From Spirosoma agri (lineage in GTDB: Bacteria > Bacteroidota > Bacteroidia > Cytophagales > Spirosomataceae): 64,000 nt of DNA. The stretch lies in assembly GCF_010747415.1 (NCBI RefSeq), contig NZ_JAAGNZ010000001.1, positions 744,001-808,000 on the forward strand. Direction: 5' to 3'. The number at the start of each line of letters is the position of its first letter. Position 1 is the first letter of the stretch. Positions 1-8,820 of this stretch are shown one piece after another. The notes under the pieces were generated by a model. That model saw only the letters and a list, made by a program, of their open reading frames with translations, did not search any database and was not told where the DNA came from. A program made the position numbers and the translations under genes.

Positions 1-3000
1 TCAAGCCCGCGGGCAGACCACTCACTGACAAACTCAGCGCGTTTGGCGTCTGGGCATCGGAGAAGGTGTTGGCCGGAATCATATAGCTAAAGCCCGTACC
101 TACCGTAGCCGACTGGGGTGCAATCACATTGGCAACCGTTGGTGCCGTGTTGGTAGGCGGTGTGCCCGAACAAGCGGCCAGCCAGTTGTAGGCGAAACTA
201 GCTTGCGTACCATCCTGAGTCGCCCGCAGAGCAATCGTTGGGTTGTCGGTGTACAAACGCAGGGTGTAAGGGCCTGCCTCTGTCGTCGCGCCTAGCTCGT
301 TAACTACCGAGAAGGTGATGGGCGAACCATTGGTACCACTGTAGACCGGATTGAAGGTCAAGCTTCGTTCGCCAGCCGACAGCGTGGCGCAGTTCACCGT
401 CGTCACGGAGGCAATGGTAAAGCTAGCCGGTGTAACGACCGTAGCCGGGTTGACTGTCAGGGCAAAACTAGTGCTGACCGACAGACTGCCCGGATCAGTT
501 GCCGTCACCGTAATGGTGAAGGGCGAGCCTACCGTTGTCGAGGGGGTTCCCGAGATCGTGGACGGAGCGATAAAGCTTAAACCGGCGGGCAGCCCGCTCA
601 CCGATAGCGTCAGCCCGTTTGGCGTCTGGGCATCGGAGAAGGTGTTGGCCGGAATCACAAAGCTAAAGCCCGTACCTACCGTAGCCGACTGGGGTGCAAT
701 GGCATTGGCCACTGTTGGGGCTGTATTCGGGGCAGAACCCAGTGCAACGATATCCGACCGGAATTTCTTAAAATTGTTCTGCGTCAACTCCTTCGCAATC
801 GTGCCATCGTTATAATAGACGGCGTCCCCGTTGTCGACCAATAGCTGTATCTGTGTATTGTCCGATAGTGACGCGGGCACCTCAACGATTGACTCAAAGC
901 TGCCATTCGCTGACAAGGCAGTTAGATTGGCATTGCGCTCTAGAGGTGCGTCGTTGGCATTACCGGTCCAGGTGAACAGCCGAAAATCATTCGGTGCTGC
1001 ACCTGCATCGCCAGCGGCTCCGGCCACGATGATGTACTGGTTCGCTGTGTTCTTTCTGATTTCGCGAATGCCTCGTCCGCCCAGGTCCAGTTCAATCGGT
1101 GCACCAAACGTAGCCGAGCCCTGTGCTTGTCCACTCACCAAATTTGTCAGGTTCAGCACCGGTATGATCAGCGCTTTTGTCCGGTTCGCGGGCACGATCT
1201 GTGGGGCGCGAAGACCAATGTATACGGTATTCCCATCCGGCCCGAATTCAGCGCCTTCGATGTTGTACCCAGACGGCTGTTTGGAACCAACCGCCGGAGT
1301 TGCACTAGCTTGCAGACCGTAGTAATTAGCGCCTTTGCCATGCCCGTTTGTCAAATCCCAGTTAATGATATCTTCGCGTAAGAAATCGTACCGGCCAACG
1401 TAGTTCAGTGTGGTTGCGGCACCGCTGCCCGATACGTCCGTCGCAAATACCCGATCGCGGTTTGGGCGAGCGTTGCCACCATCCGCATTACTCTGCGAGC
1501 CTATCCAGAAAATGCGATTATTCTGACGAACCGACGCTTCAAGATCAACCTCACGAGGTACACCGCCCGATACATCGGTCAGGCCAAGCGACGACGTAAA
1601 ATCAAATCCGGCTACTGGTAATCCCGACTGTTGACGATCGTACAGCCGCAGGCGTTGGTTCTCATCATCGGCGACAAGCATGTAGTTGGCATCGACCAGA
1701 ATAGCCGTTGAGGCATCGCTGGTTTCCGTATGAAAACGGGTTGTAGCGGGCGTAACCGACGCGGCTGAAGCGGCATAATTAATAACGTAATTGGTTGTAT
1801 TGAGTCCATCGGTCACCGCTACGGTAACGACCGAATAACCAATACCCGCCGGTACTAGTTTCAGGTTTCGACTGCTCCCTGTTCCGCTTAGATTCAGCGT
1901 TGCGTTAGCGTTATTACTGGTTGCCGTCACCGTCAGGCTAGCCACATCGGAATCGGTGTCCGCCAGCGTAAAATCAATGCCGAGCGTACTGGCCGGATCG
2001 GTTGGATCGTTGGCAACGCCACTCACGTAACCTGGACCATTAGCGGGTAAATTGACGAATCTGGTTGTTGTACTGGCGACCTGAATCGTAGGTGCTGCGC
2101 TGGCGGGCTGGTCATTGTCCGTAATCGTGACCGAAACCGGATTTACTACAATTCCATTGTACGCAGCATCATTACTAGCCGCACTTTGCGTGATCGTCAC
2201 CGAGCGGGGAGCACCCTGGTAAATGGCATCGTCGATAGCCGTTACCAGTACAGTTTGCGGGCTGCTGAAATTGGCGGACGTGAACGTGAGCGTCGACGAA
2301 TTGGTCGTTAATTGCGAACCCGGATTTACGGTGATCGTGACATCAGACGATGGCTGACTATTTAGCGCGATGGTGTACGTATCGGTGGCACCCCCTTCCG
2401 TAACTACCGTCGTTCCTCCTGATTCGCGCACCAGCACGCGATTGAGCGGGCTATAGTATCCGCCGGGACTGGCAATGTTACCAGTTGTAGCCGCGTACGA
2501 ATTTTGCGCATCGCCCACTACCGATAACTGCCAGGAAGTAGCTGTTGTCGCGTTTAAGTTAGCCGTTGTTGGCCAGGCGCTGGTGCCGTTGGTGATGACG
2601 TTGCCCGTGTTGCCGTAGGTAAGCCGATCGACCAGGGTATTGGACGCGTCGTAAATGTTGATCTCATCGCCGTTGCCGAGGTTCTGATTATTACCACCGA
2701 CAACTTTTACGGATGCGGGAAGATACCAGTTTGTCCGGAAAGCAGCCGCTGCCAGTTCCGATATGATAACGGACTCACCCGGCTGAACAACACCAAAACC
2801 ACCGATAGGGAAGGAGCCAGGGGTTCGGGATGCGTCGTCGAAACTCCAGCCGGTCATGTCGACGGGCGCGTTGCTTACGTTCGTCAATTCGATAAACTCA
2901 CCCGCCGAACCGTTGTACATGTATTCCGTAATTTGGATCGTATTGGCAACCGGAGCGGCACTAACAGTCAGCGAAAATGCTGCGCTGGCTGTGTTGCTAG

Positions 3001-5491
3001 CCGGATCGGTAGCCGTGATCGTAATGGCCGAAACGCCTGTTGTACTGGGCGTTCCGGAAATAATACGCGTAGCTGGATCGAACGTCAGCGGAGCTGGAAG
3101 ACCCATAGCCGCGTAGGTCAGCGACTGATTTTCGGAGTCCGTAAACGTTGGTATCGTATAGCTAAAAGCTACGCCTACGGTTGCCGTTTGGTTCGAAACA
3201 ATGGCTGGCGTTGGGGCTGCATTGGCATTGATGGTGATCGTAAAGGTGCCCGCTGTCGTAGCACTCTGCGGATCACTGGCTACGATGGTCACCGTCGATG
3301 TGCCCCCCGTTGTTGGGGTACCGCTGATGATTCGGCTCGCATTGTCAGCCGTCAGACCCGTGGGCAGGTTTGTAATCGTATAGGATAGCGGCTGATTTTC
3401 TGGATCGGTGAAGGCCGGAACGGTGTAACTGAACGGCACCGCTACAATACCCGTCTGATTAGTAAAGCCAGGAGCAACGGGCGGTTGATTCGCCGGTACT
3501 ACTGTGGTCGAGAACGTTTCGGTTGAGTTGTTGTTCGCTTCGTTGCTTTCGGCAATAGTGTTGTTGGGATCGACAACCGCAGCCCCCGCTGGCATAGACA
3601 CTGTACCCGGTGCATTGGCGGTAACGCGCACGATCAACGTAGTACTGGTACCCGCCGAGAGTACCCCCTGATCGAACGAAACGATTGAGCCCGATTGGCA
3701 GGGAACAAAGCCGCCAGCGGTTGAGATACCGGAGAACGAAGCGCCGGCTGGCAGAATAAATTGAGCGTCAATGGCTGTGGCGTTCCCCAAGCCCGAATTG
3801 CTCACAACCAAGCTATACGCGAACACATCACCCACGATCGCCGAAACAGGACCCGCCACCGAAACGGTCAGGTCAGGTTGTGCCGTAGGCGTAACCGTAA
3901 TAGTAACGCTACTGGCTGATGCTGGGCAAGGGGCATTGGTGATCGTCCAGGTTAGTACATACTCACCGGCACCACCCGCCGGGGTAAATGAGGTCGATGG
4001 GTTTCCCGGATCGTTTAGCTGTGACGCGGAAGTCGATGGGCCGCTGGCTACGGTCCAGACACCCGCTCCCGTCGTTGGTGCGTTGGCGGCTAAAACGGCG
4101 CTGCTACCGGACGTGATCGTTTGCGAAACACCGGCGTTTGCGACGGTGGGCGGTGCATTTACGGTGATCGTAGCCCCCGACCCGCTCACGGTTCCCGAAC
4201 AGGCGTTTGCGTCGCTTACGGCAATGATCGAGTACGTTTTGGTGGACGTCGGATTAACCGAAATGGCGGCGTTACTGACGTAATTCGATACCGTTGTGTT
4301 GGTTGTGCCATCCGAGTACGTTAGCGAGTACGGACCCGTACCTCCCAAAATCGTGGCCGACAGATTAGCGCTTGTGCCGGAGCAGATCGTCGTTGTCCCC
4401 TGCAAACTGGCCGTGATGGTCGGGCAGGCAACGGCTGGTGCAGCGGCCACTCCCCGAAAACTCGTATTGGCCGGTGCGGTTGCCAGGACTGTCGCGGCAG
4501 AACCGGTGCCGGTATCGGTAATTTTGATCAGGCGATTGGCCGTTGCTTCGGTTGTCGTTGCGTAAACGATTGGGTTTGTTCCGGAAAAATCGGCGGTTAC
4601 CCCAAACGTACCGTTTGTTGAGTTGCTACCGGTGCCCAGCGTATAGGCCAATGTCCAGGCTGATCCATTGTTCACCCATTTCTGAACGCCACCGCCATTG
4701 GCTATGCTTCGCCCATCGGCAATGTAACAGATCGTGGTTGTTTCGTTAAAAAAGAAACCCGCTGGGGAAGACGTTCCGGTTCCCGTTCCTACGGTGCTGA
4801 TAACAACGGACGTTGGCTGACCGCTGGTCGTTGGCAGGCCCGATCCAACCTGATATACGCCTAACGTAGTCCCTGATTGGGTCGAGAAATACAGCTTACC
4901 GCCGAAGACGGCCACCGATCGCGTATTGGCATTGGTGTTCTGCACATTGACGGGTGTGCCCAATCCGAAATAGTCGGTCCCGTCGTTTCCCCCGGCCGAC
5001 CAGTACTTGTTCGCTCCATCGGAGGCAGCACCCCGGATGTTATTGCTGGAATGAAAGGACGTGCTGCTGGCAACCCGGCTGAATGTACCCGATGCGTTCA
5101 CGCTGCCAATAGCCCGGTTAATGGTTGCCGCCGTAGAACTGGCGAGCTGAATTGTATTGGGTAGTGCCTGAGCATACCCGGAAAAGACAAGCGATTGGCC
5201 GTTGCCCGCTCTGGTCAGTAATCCTTCCGAAGCGGCTGAGCCACTAATGACCAATGGTGTTCCACCTGTGGTAGGAATTGTTACCGTCGTCGCCGGTTGG
5301 CCAACTGGGGAAAACTCCTTGAGAACGATCGGATTACCGGTGTTGGTTAGATTGACCGGAGCTGTTGCGTTACCGGCTTGCAGTACCACGACATTACCTG
5401 CCGTGAACTGGGCTCGTCCGCTGAAAGCAGAGAATAAACCCAGGAAATAGTAAATCACATAGCGTAATCTACGGAAGGAGAGGTGTTTCAT
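1..5491 (-). CDS. Giant secreted multidomain protein with Ig-like repeats, 3' end outside window
   Basis: One open frame runs from an ATG at 5491 to the left edge (about 1830 codons), so the C-terminus and any secretion sorting signal are not visible. It starts with a signal peptide (MKHLSFRRLRY, hydrophobic stretch, ending near GRAQ). In order I read: an N-terminal region with propeller-like motifs (res. ~1-360); PKD/Ig-like segments (~360-535); a CARDB/DUF11-like domain (~537-662); two putative-Ig (cadherin-like) domains (~672-847); a lamin-tail domain (~850-977, motifs GNGDEINIYDAS and VQPGESVIIS); a Calx-beta-like segment (~1010-1125); a DUF3616-like region (~1250-1565); and further putative-Ig domains (~1584-1687 and ~1775 to the edge). 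The large plus-strand open frames here are shadows. The likely role is a cell-surface or secreted adhesin or enzyme carrier. Type IX secretion is an inference from lineage only. Confidence 0.85.
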   Translation of the reverse strand, partial: MKHLSFRRLRYVIYYFLGLFSAFSGRAQFTAGNVVVLQAGNATAPVNLTNTGNPIVLKEFSPVGQPATTVTIPTTGGTPLVISGSAASEGLLTRAGNGQSLVFSGYAQALPNTIQLASSTAATINRAIGSVNASGTFSRVASSTSFHSSNNIRGAASDGANKYWSAGGNDGTDYFGLGTPVNVQNTNANTRSVAVFGGKLYFSTQSGTTLGVYQVGSGLPTTSGQPTSVVISTVGTGTGTSSPAGFFFNETTTICYIADGRSIANGGGVQKWVNNGSAWTLAYTLGTGSNSTNGTFGVTADFSGTNPIVYATTTEATANRLIKITDTGTGSAATVLATAPANTSFRGVAAAPAVACPTITASLQGTTTICSGTSANLSATILGGTGPYSLTYSDGTTNTTVSNYVSNAAISVNPTSTKTYSIIAVSDANACSGTVSGSGATITVNAPPTVANAGVSQTITSGSSAVLAANAPTTGAGVWTVASGPSTSASQLNDPGNPSTSFTPAGGAGEYVLTWTITNAPCPASASSVTITVTPTAQPDLTVSVAGPVSAIVGDVFAYSLVVSNSGLGNATAIDAQFILPAGASFSGISTAGGFVPCQSGSIVSFDQGVLSAGTSTTLIVRVTANAPGTVSMPAGAAVVDPNNTIAESNEANNNSTETFSTTVVPANQPPVAPGFTNQTGIVAVPFSYTVPAFTDPENQPLSYTITNLPTGLTADNASRIISGTPTTGGTSTVTIVASDPQSATTAGTFTITINANAAPTPAIVSNQTATVGVAFSYTIPTFTDSENQSLTYAAMGLPAPLTFDPATRIISGTPSTTGVSAITITATDPASNTASAAFSLTVSAAPVANTIQITEYMYNGSAGEFIELTNVSNAPVDMTGWSFDDASRTPGSFPIGGFGVVQPGESVIISELAAAAFRTNWYLPASVKVVGGNNQNLGNGDEINIYDASNTLVDRLTYGNTGNVITNGTSAWPTTANLNATTATSWQLSVVGDAQNSYAATTGNIASPGGYYSPLNRVLVRESGGTTVVTEGGATDTYTIALNSQPSSDVTITVNPGSQLTTNSSTLTFTSANFSSPQTVLVTAIDDAIYQGAPRSVTITQSAASNDAAYNGIVVNPVSVTITDNDQPASAAPTIQVASTTTRFVNLPANGPGYVSGVANDPTDPASTLGIDFTLADTDSDVASLTVTATSNNANATLNLSGTGSSRNLKLVPAGIGYSVVTVAVTDGLNTTNYVINYAASAASVTPATTRFHTETSDASTAILVDANYMLVADDENQRLRLYDRQQSGLPVAGFDFTSSLGLTDVSGGVPREVDLEASVRQNNRIFWIGSQSNADGGNARPNRDRVFATDVSGSGAATTLNYVGRYDFLREDIINWDLTNGHGKGANYYGLQASATPAVGSKQPSGYNIEGAEFGPDGNTVYIGLRAPQIVPANRTKALIIPVLNLTNLVSGQAQGSATFGAPIELDLGGRGIREIRKNTANQYIIVAGAAGDAGAAPNDFRLFTWTGNANDAPLERNANLTALSANGSFESIVEVPASLSDNTQIQLLVDNGDAVYYNDGTIAKELTQNNFKKFRSDIVALGSAPNTAPTVANAIAPQSATVGTGFSFVIPANTFSDAQTPNGLTLSVSGLPAGLSFIAPSTISGTPSTTVGSPFTITVTATDPGSLSVSTSFALTVNPATVVTPASFTIASVTTVNCATLSAGERSLTFNPVYSGTNGSPITFSVVNELGATTEAGPYTLRLYTDNPTIALRATQDGTQASFAYNWLAACSGTPPTNTAPTVANVIAPQSATVGTGFSYMIPANTFSDAQTPNALSLSVSGLPAGL

Positions 5492-6350
5492 AAAACGATG
5501 ACTAAGGAGATTAACCGGTGCTAATGAATTGCAAAAATAGCCAGTCAATCAGTTGTAATGTTCTAGTTAACAATATGTTAACACGAGTTGCACGCTGCGA
5601 GATTTGCCCGGTAGCTGAAGTCAATGTTTGGTGCATCGCTTGTTGCTGATACAGAAACGGTGGGGCCCTTGTCCATAAGTATGATCATTGACCCTGGGTA
5701 AACGTCGATTGAGTTTAAGGCATTGGTTCTCAGCGATCGTGTTCGGCTTGTTTACGTATAGCTTCGGCCCAACGGATAATTGTCCTTTTCGTGCATGCAC
5801 GGCTTGGGCCAGTCGCAGAACATAGGCCGGCTGAATCCATGCGTTAAAAGGCGGGAAAGCACTAGTTAATAATAAATTCACATGGAAGCCGATTGGTCGA
5901 ACCTGGGCGTTCCGATTGAATCAACAGGCTGGCTCACCGTGCGGTTTAACGACCCCACTACATCTTTTTACCGTCAACACGCAGGTTTTTCTGAGTAGCG
6001 AATTTACCAATTGGAAACTCGTTTACTGACAGCGTTTCGTTGAGAAAACCCAGCGACAAACGTTGACGAAGCAAAACAAGGTAGATGAGCCGGTATGCGT
6101 ATTTGCTGAACCCTTGTAAGGACAAGGCAGGTGAGCGGTTTATTTTCCGTTCTTGTCCAGAAAACATCGGCGGCTTTTGGATGTTGACTTGAAGGAGAGC
6201 ATTAAGCCGGATGGGTTAGCCAATAAAAGGCTACTTGAAGAATACTGAACTGTTTTACGAGAACGGGCGAAAACAACCGTTTCGTGAGAAATGCTTAACA
6301 AATAGCTTTACACTTAATTACGAAGCGTTTCATTTAAAGTTTTTGATGAT
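5492..6350. other. Gene-poor gap, possible decayed coding sequence
   Basis: No convincing intact gene. A short frame from ATG 5882 (MEADWSNLGVPIES...) stops after 38 codons. Another frame continues with protein-like text (FLSSEFTNWKLVY, about 5985-6030), which would fit a frameshifted remnant. The minus frames at 5621-5881 and 5958-6167 resemble no family I know. The stretch is AT-richer than its flanks and also holds the upstream regions of the giant exoprotein (minus) and ybaB (plus). Confidence 0.35.
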
Positions 6351-6680
6351 ATGAACATGATGGATATGTTCGGGAAAATGAAGGAAGTTCAGTCCCGTAT
6401 GCAGGATGCCCAACAAAATCTCAGTGCCATTACCGAAACGGGCGAATCGGGAGCTGGTTTGGTAAAAGTTACGGTCAACGGATTGAAAAATGTGCTGAAA
6501 ATCGAGATCGATCCCGATCTGATCAAACCCGATGATCGCGAAATGTTGCAGGATTTGATCGTTGCCGCGACCAACAAAGCGATCGGAAATATAGAAACAA
6601 AAGCGCGGGAACACCTTCGTCAGGCTACCGAAGGACTGCTGCCAAACATTCCGGGCCTGAATCTGGACGGGCTAATGTAG
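6351..6680 (+). CDS. YbaB/EbfC family nucleoid-associated protein
   Basis: 109 residues, the family's usual length. The N-terminal helix is rich in Met, Lys and Gln (MFGKMKEVQSRMQDAQ). It is followed by the conserved core VKVTVNGLKNVLKIEIDPDLI and a C-terminal helix (LIVAATNKAIGNIETKA). Members form dimers that bind DNA as small nucleoid proteins. In many bacteria the gene sits beside dnaX and recR, but here it stands beside a glycosyltransferase, so the usual context is lost. The ATG at 6351 is the first of the clustered Met codons; ATG at 6357 or 6360 would also fit. Family assignment is firm; the physiological role is known only in general terms. Confidence 0.93.
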   Translation: MNMMDMFGKMKEVQSRMQDAQQNLSAITETGESGAGLVKVTVNGLKNVLKIEIDPDLIKPDDREMLQDLIVAATNKAIGNIETKAREHLRQATEGLLPNIPGLNLDGLM

Positions 6681-6701
6681 GAAAGTGTTTGTAAGTTTGT
6701 T

Positions 6702-6733
6702 GTTCGTAGTTGCTGCACGTACCAACTACGAAC
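6702..6733. repeat. Inverted repeat between ybaB and the glycosyltransferase
   Basis: Perfect 11-bp arms (GTTCGTAGTTG at 6702-6712, CAACTACGAAC at 6723-6733) around a 10-nt loop. An outer GTTTGT/ACAAAC pair lies at 6695-6700 and 6742-6747. There is no U-tract, so it may be a weak terminator or processing hairpin. The ATG at 6710 sits inside this hairpin, which argues against that codon as the start of the next gene. Confidence 0.6.
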
Positions 6734-6754
6734 GATAAACCACAAACTCGTTCC

Positions 6755-7786
6755 GTGGATAGTCTCGCAATTGTTATTCTCAATTTCAACGGTCAAGCTT
6801 TTTTAGCCAAATTTCTGCCGACGGTGCTTGCCCATGCCGAAGGGCATCCGGTTTATGTCGCCGATAGTGCTTCTACCGACGATTCGGTCGCGTTTGTCCG
6901 GGCCAATTTTCCCGATATCCGGCTCATTGAACTACCTACCAACGGCGGCTATGCCGGTGGGTATAATAGGGCGCTTGAGTACATTCGGACGAACTACGGC
7001 GGTGCGCGGTACTACGTTCTCCCAAACTCCGATATTGAGGTAACGCCGGGCTGGATCGCGCCCGTGATGGCCTTGCTGGAGGCTAATCCGCAGATTGCAG
7101 CCTGCCAGCCTAAAATTCTGTCGTATAGTCAGCGTGATCTATTCGAACATGCGGGAGCAGCCGGTGGCTACGTCGACTGGCTTGGTTATGTTTTCTGTCG
7201 GGGGCGTGTTTTTGCTACGTTCGAAACGGATGAAGGACAGTATAACGACAATCAGCGCGTTTTCTGGGCAACAGGTGCCTGTCTGTTCCTGCGGGCCGAC
7301 CTATTCCACCAGGTTGGCGGATTCGATGACTCGTTTTTTGCGCACATGGAAGAAATCGATCTGTGCTGGCGTCTACAACGACTCGGTTATGAGGTGTGGG
7401 CTTGCGGTCAATCGACGGTCTATCACGTTGGGGGAGGGACGCTCCATAAGTCAAACCCGCATAAAACGTACCTGAATTACCGGAATAGCCTGTTCATGCT
7501 CTACAAGAACTGGCCCAGTGATGGCTGGCTGTGGGGAAAATTCTTATTGCGATTGATACTGGATGGCGTCTCGTCGCTGCTTTTCCTGAAAGTAGGGCAA
7601 TGGCGCGATGTGATGGCCATTATACGGGCTCATTTCGCTTTTTACGGCCATCTACCACAGCTCCACCGCCAGCGCAAGGCCCTACAAAAACAGCAGAAAA
7701 CCGCCGTCGCTTTGTACCCGCACAGTATTGTCTGGGCTTATTTCGTGAAGGGTGCGAAAACGTTCAGGGAGCTACGTAACCGATGA
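6755..7786 (+). CDS. Family 2 glycosyltransferase
   Basis: About 343 residues from a GTG at 6755. An upstream in-frame ATG at 6710 falls inside an inverted repeat and its first 15 residues have no family character. The GT-A fold begins immediately (LAIVILNFNG), followed by the nucleotide-sugar region (VADSASTDDSV), the GYAGGYN motif, a DIE in the NSDIEVTPGW segment, and the ED-like acceptor region (HMEEIDLCWRLQRLGYEV). A hydrophobic helix near the C-terminus (LRLILDGVSSLLFLKVG) suggests membrane association. The architecture resembles rhamnosyltransferase-like GT2 enzymes of cell-surface polysaccharide synthesis. The sugar and acceptor cannot be told from sequence, and no polysaccharide cluster surrounds it. 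Confidence 0.88.
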   Translation: MDSLAIVILNFNGQAFLAKFLPTVLAHAEGHPVYVADSASTDDSVAFVRANFPDIRLIELPTNGGYAGGYNRALEYIRTNYGGARYYVLPNSDIEVTPGWIAPVMALLEANPQIAACQPKILSYSQRDLFEHAGAAGGYVDWLGYVFCRGRVFATFETDEGQYNDNQRVFWATGACLFLRADLFHQVGGFDDSFFAHMEEIDLCWRLQRLGYEVWACGQSTVYHVGGGTLHKSNPHKTYLNYRNSLFMLYKNWPSDGWLWGKFLLRLILDGVSSLLFLKVGQWRDVMAIIRAHFAFYGHLPQLHRQRKALQKQQKTAVALYPHSIVWAYFVKGAKTFRELRNR

Positions 7787-7834
7787 CACAGGCTGCAAAC
7801 CTGTACCGGCCTATCCTACATTGGGCCTGCTTTT

Positions 7835-8056
7835 CTACAATTCCCAGATGGTGGGATGAGCGTGTCGGCGGAGGTGTTTATTCATTTCCATCCAGAACGC
7901 CAGTATGAGGTAAAGAACAACGGGCGAGCCCAGCGTCAGGAACGAGGTGTAGATAAAATAGAGCCGTATACTGCTGGCCGAGATGTTCATTTTCTCGCCC
8001 AACAATGAACAGACGCCAAACGCCTGTTTCTCGACAAAATACCTAAGCTTATCCAT
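7835..8056 (-). CDS. Small PspC-domain membrane protein
   Basis: 73 residues. The N-terminal half carries the PspC pattern (QAFGVCSLLGEKMNIS, then SIRLYFIYTSFLTLGSPVVLYLILAFWM), including the typical single long hydrophobic hairpin. PspC domains sense or stabilise the cytoplasmic membrane under stress. In Bacteroidota short stand-alone versions are common and no pspA lies nearby. A consensus-quality promoter lies just upstream. The cytoplasmic C-terminal tail is short and basic (NKHLRRHAH). Family assignment is good; function is inferred only from the domain. Confidence 0.85.
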   Translation of the reverse strand: MDKLRYFVEKQAFGVCSLLGEKMNISASSIRLYFIYTSFLTLGSPVVLYLILAFWMEMNKHLRRHAHPTIWEL

Positions 8057-8081
8057 ACTCTTTGAGTTGACGGATTTGTCG

Positions 8082-8111
8082 CAAAATTACCCGCAATACT
8101 TGCCAGAACAA
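8082..8111 (-). promoter_or_regulatory. Bacteroidota-type promoter of the PspC gene
   Basis: On the minus strand TTG (8109-8111), a 19-bp spacer, then TAATTTTG (8082-8089). This is an exact match to the Bacteroidota sigma factor consensus TTG-N19-20-TAnnTTTG. The predicted transcription start lies about 7 nt downstream, giving a leader of roughly 20 nt. Confidence 0.65.
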
Positions 8112-8203
8112 AACTAACGAATGAAATCAATAGAATGTTTGCCGTTTACACAGAAAGGCACAACATATAAGGCATTGATACCCAAAAAAAGAGCGATTTT
8201 GCA

Positions 8204-8232
8204 TTGAGTTAGGAACAAATTTATTTACTTTG
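8204..8232 (+). promoter_or_regulatory. Likely promoter of the cold-shock gene with a long leader
   Basis: TTG at 8204-8206, then TACTTTG at 8226-8232 after 19 bp, close to the Bacteroidota consensus. Transcription from here would give a leader of about 160 nt before the ATG at 8401. Long structured leaders are characteristic of cspA-type genes, where they control cold-induced translation. The 8240-8400 leader has no open frame. Confidence 0.45.
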
Positions 8233-8400
8233 TGTTGCATCGTAATCTATGTTTGGGTAAAACACTGGCTTGCTGTTATCAACAAAGTTCGTTGAGTTTC
8301 AGTCAAGTGTACCGCCTGCTCTATACTTCGGAGTCTATTCTGCGTCTTTTGTCACTCTCTTTTCCTTTGTATGTTTAATTAGTTTAATTTTTTTTAGTTT

Positions 8401-8607
8401 ATGCAAACAGGTGTAGTAAAGTTTTTCAACGAAAGCAAAGGCTACGGGTTTATCGTTGAAGACGATTCCAATCGTGACATTTTTGTTCACATCACTGGTC
8501 TCAATGGTATTACCATCCGCGAAAAGGACCGGGTGCAGTTCGAAGTAGTTGATGGAAAAAAAGGCCTCAACGCTGTGAAAGTGAAAAAACTAGAGTCAGA
8601 TTATTAA
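8401..8607 (+). CDS. Cold-shock domain protein (CspA family)
   Basis: 68 residues, a single cold-shock (OB-fold) domain. Both RNA-binding motifs are visible: the RNP1-type KGYGFIV and the RNP2-type IFVHI. They are preceded by the invariant start TGVVKFFNESKG. Such proteins bind single-stranded RNA and DNA and act as RNA chaperones during cold shock or growth transitions. The gene is monocistronic, with a long untranslated leader upstream and a strong terminator 45 nt after the stop codon. RNP1 has Tyr where many homologues have Phe, a normal variation. Confidence 0.95.
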   Translation: MQTGVVKFFNESKGYGFIVEDDSNRDIFVHITGLNGITIREKDRVQFEVVDGKKGLNAVKVKKLESDY

Positions 8608-8650
8608 GTAGTAAACCTTATCCTCTTTTATCACTGACCACGAAATAACA

Positions 8651-8683
8651 AACCCCGCTCGAAATCCGAGTGGGGTTTTTCTT
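8651..8683 (+). terminator. Rho-independent terminator of the cold-shock gene
   Basis: Arms AACCCCGCTCG (8651-8661) and CGAGTGGGGTT (8667-8677) pair over 11 bp with one G-U. The loop is 5 nt and a run of T follows (8676-8680, then CTTT). Confidence 0.85.
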
Positions 8684-8691
8684 TACTTGCC

Positions 8692-8816
8692 GTAGGGCGG
8701 GCGGGAACCCGCTATGGTTGGTTGAACTGGCGGGTTCCCACCCTCTATCTCGGAGACTATCAACGCGGGCTCGTTCAATGGTTCAACCAACTGTAGTAGG
8801 TTCCCACCCGCCCTAC
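8692..8816. repeat. Large imperfect inverted repeat between csp and lysS
   Basis: Two 36-nt arms (8692-8727 and 8781-8816) pair in inverted orientation at 31 of 36 positions. The outer sequence is GTAGGGCGGG...TTGGTTGAAC. The 53-bp centre holds a further copy of the GGCGGGTTCCCACCC text. It is GC-rich, contains no gene, and fills the gap between the csp terminator and the lysS stop codon. It looks like a dispersed palindromic element or a fossil miniature mobile element. Confidence 0.6.
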
Positions 8817-8820
8817 AGCG

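Noticed and set aside
351..5164. Series of plus-strand open frames
   Set aside because: They lie opposite the single long minus-strand frame of the giant exoprotein and have no family character.
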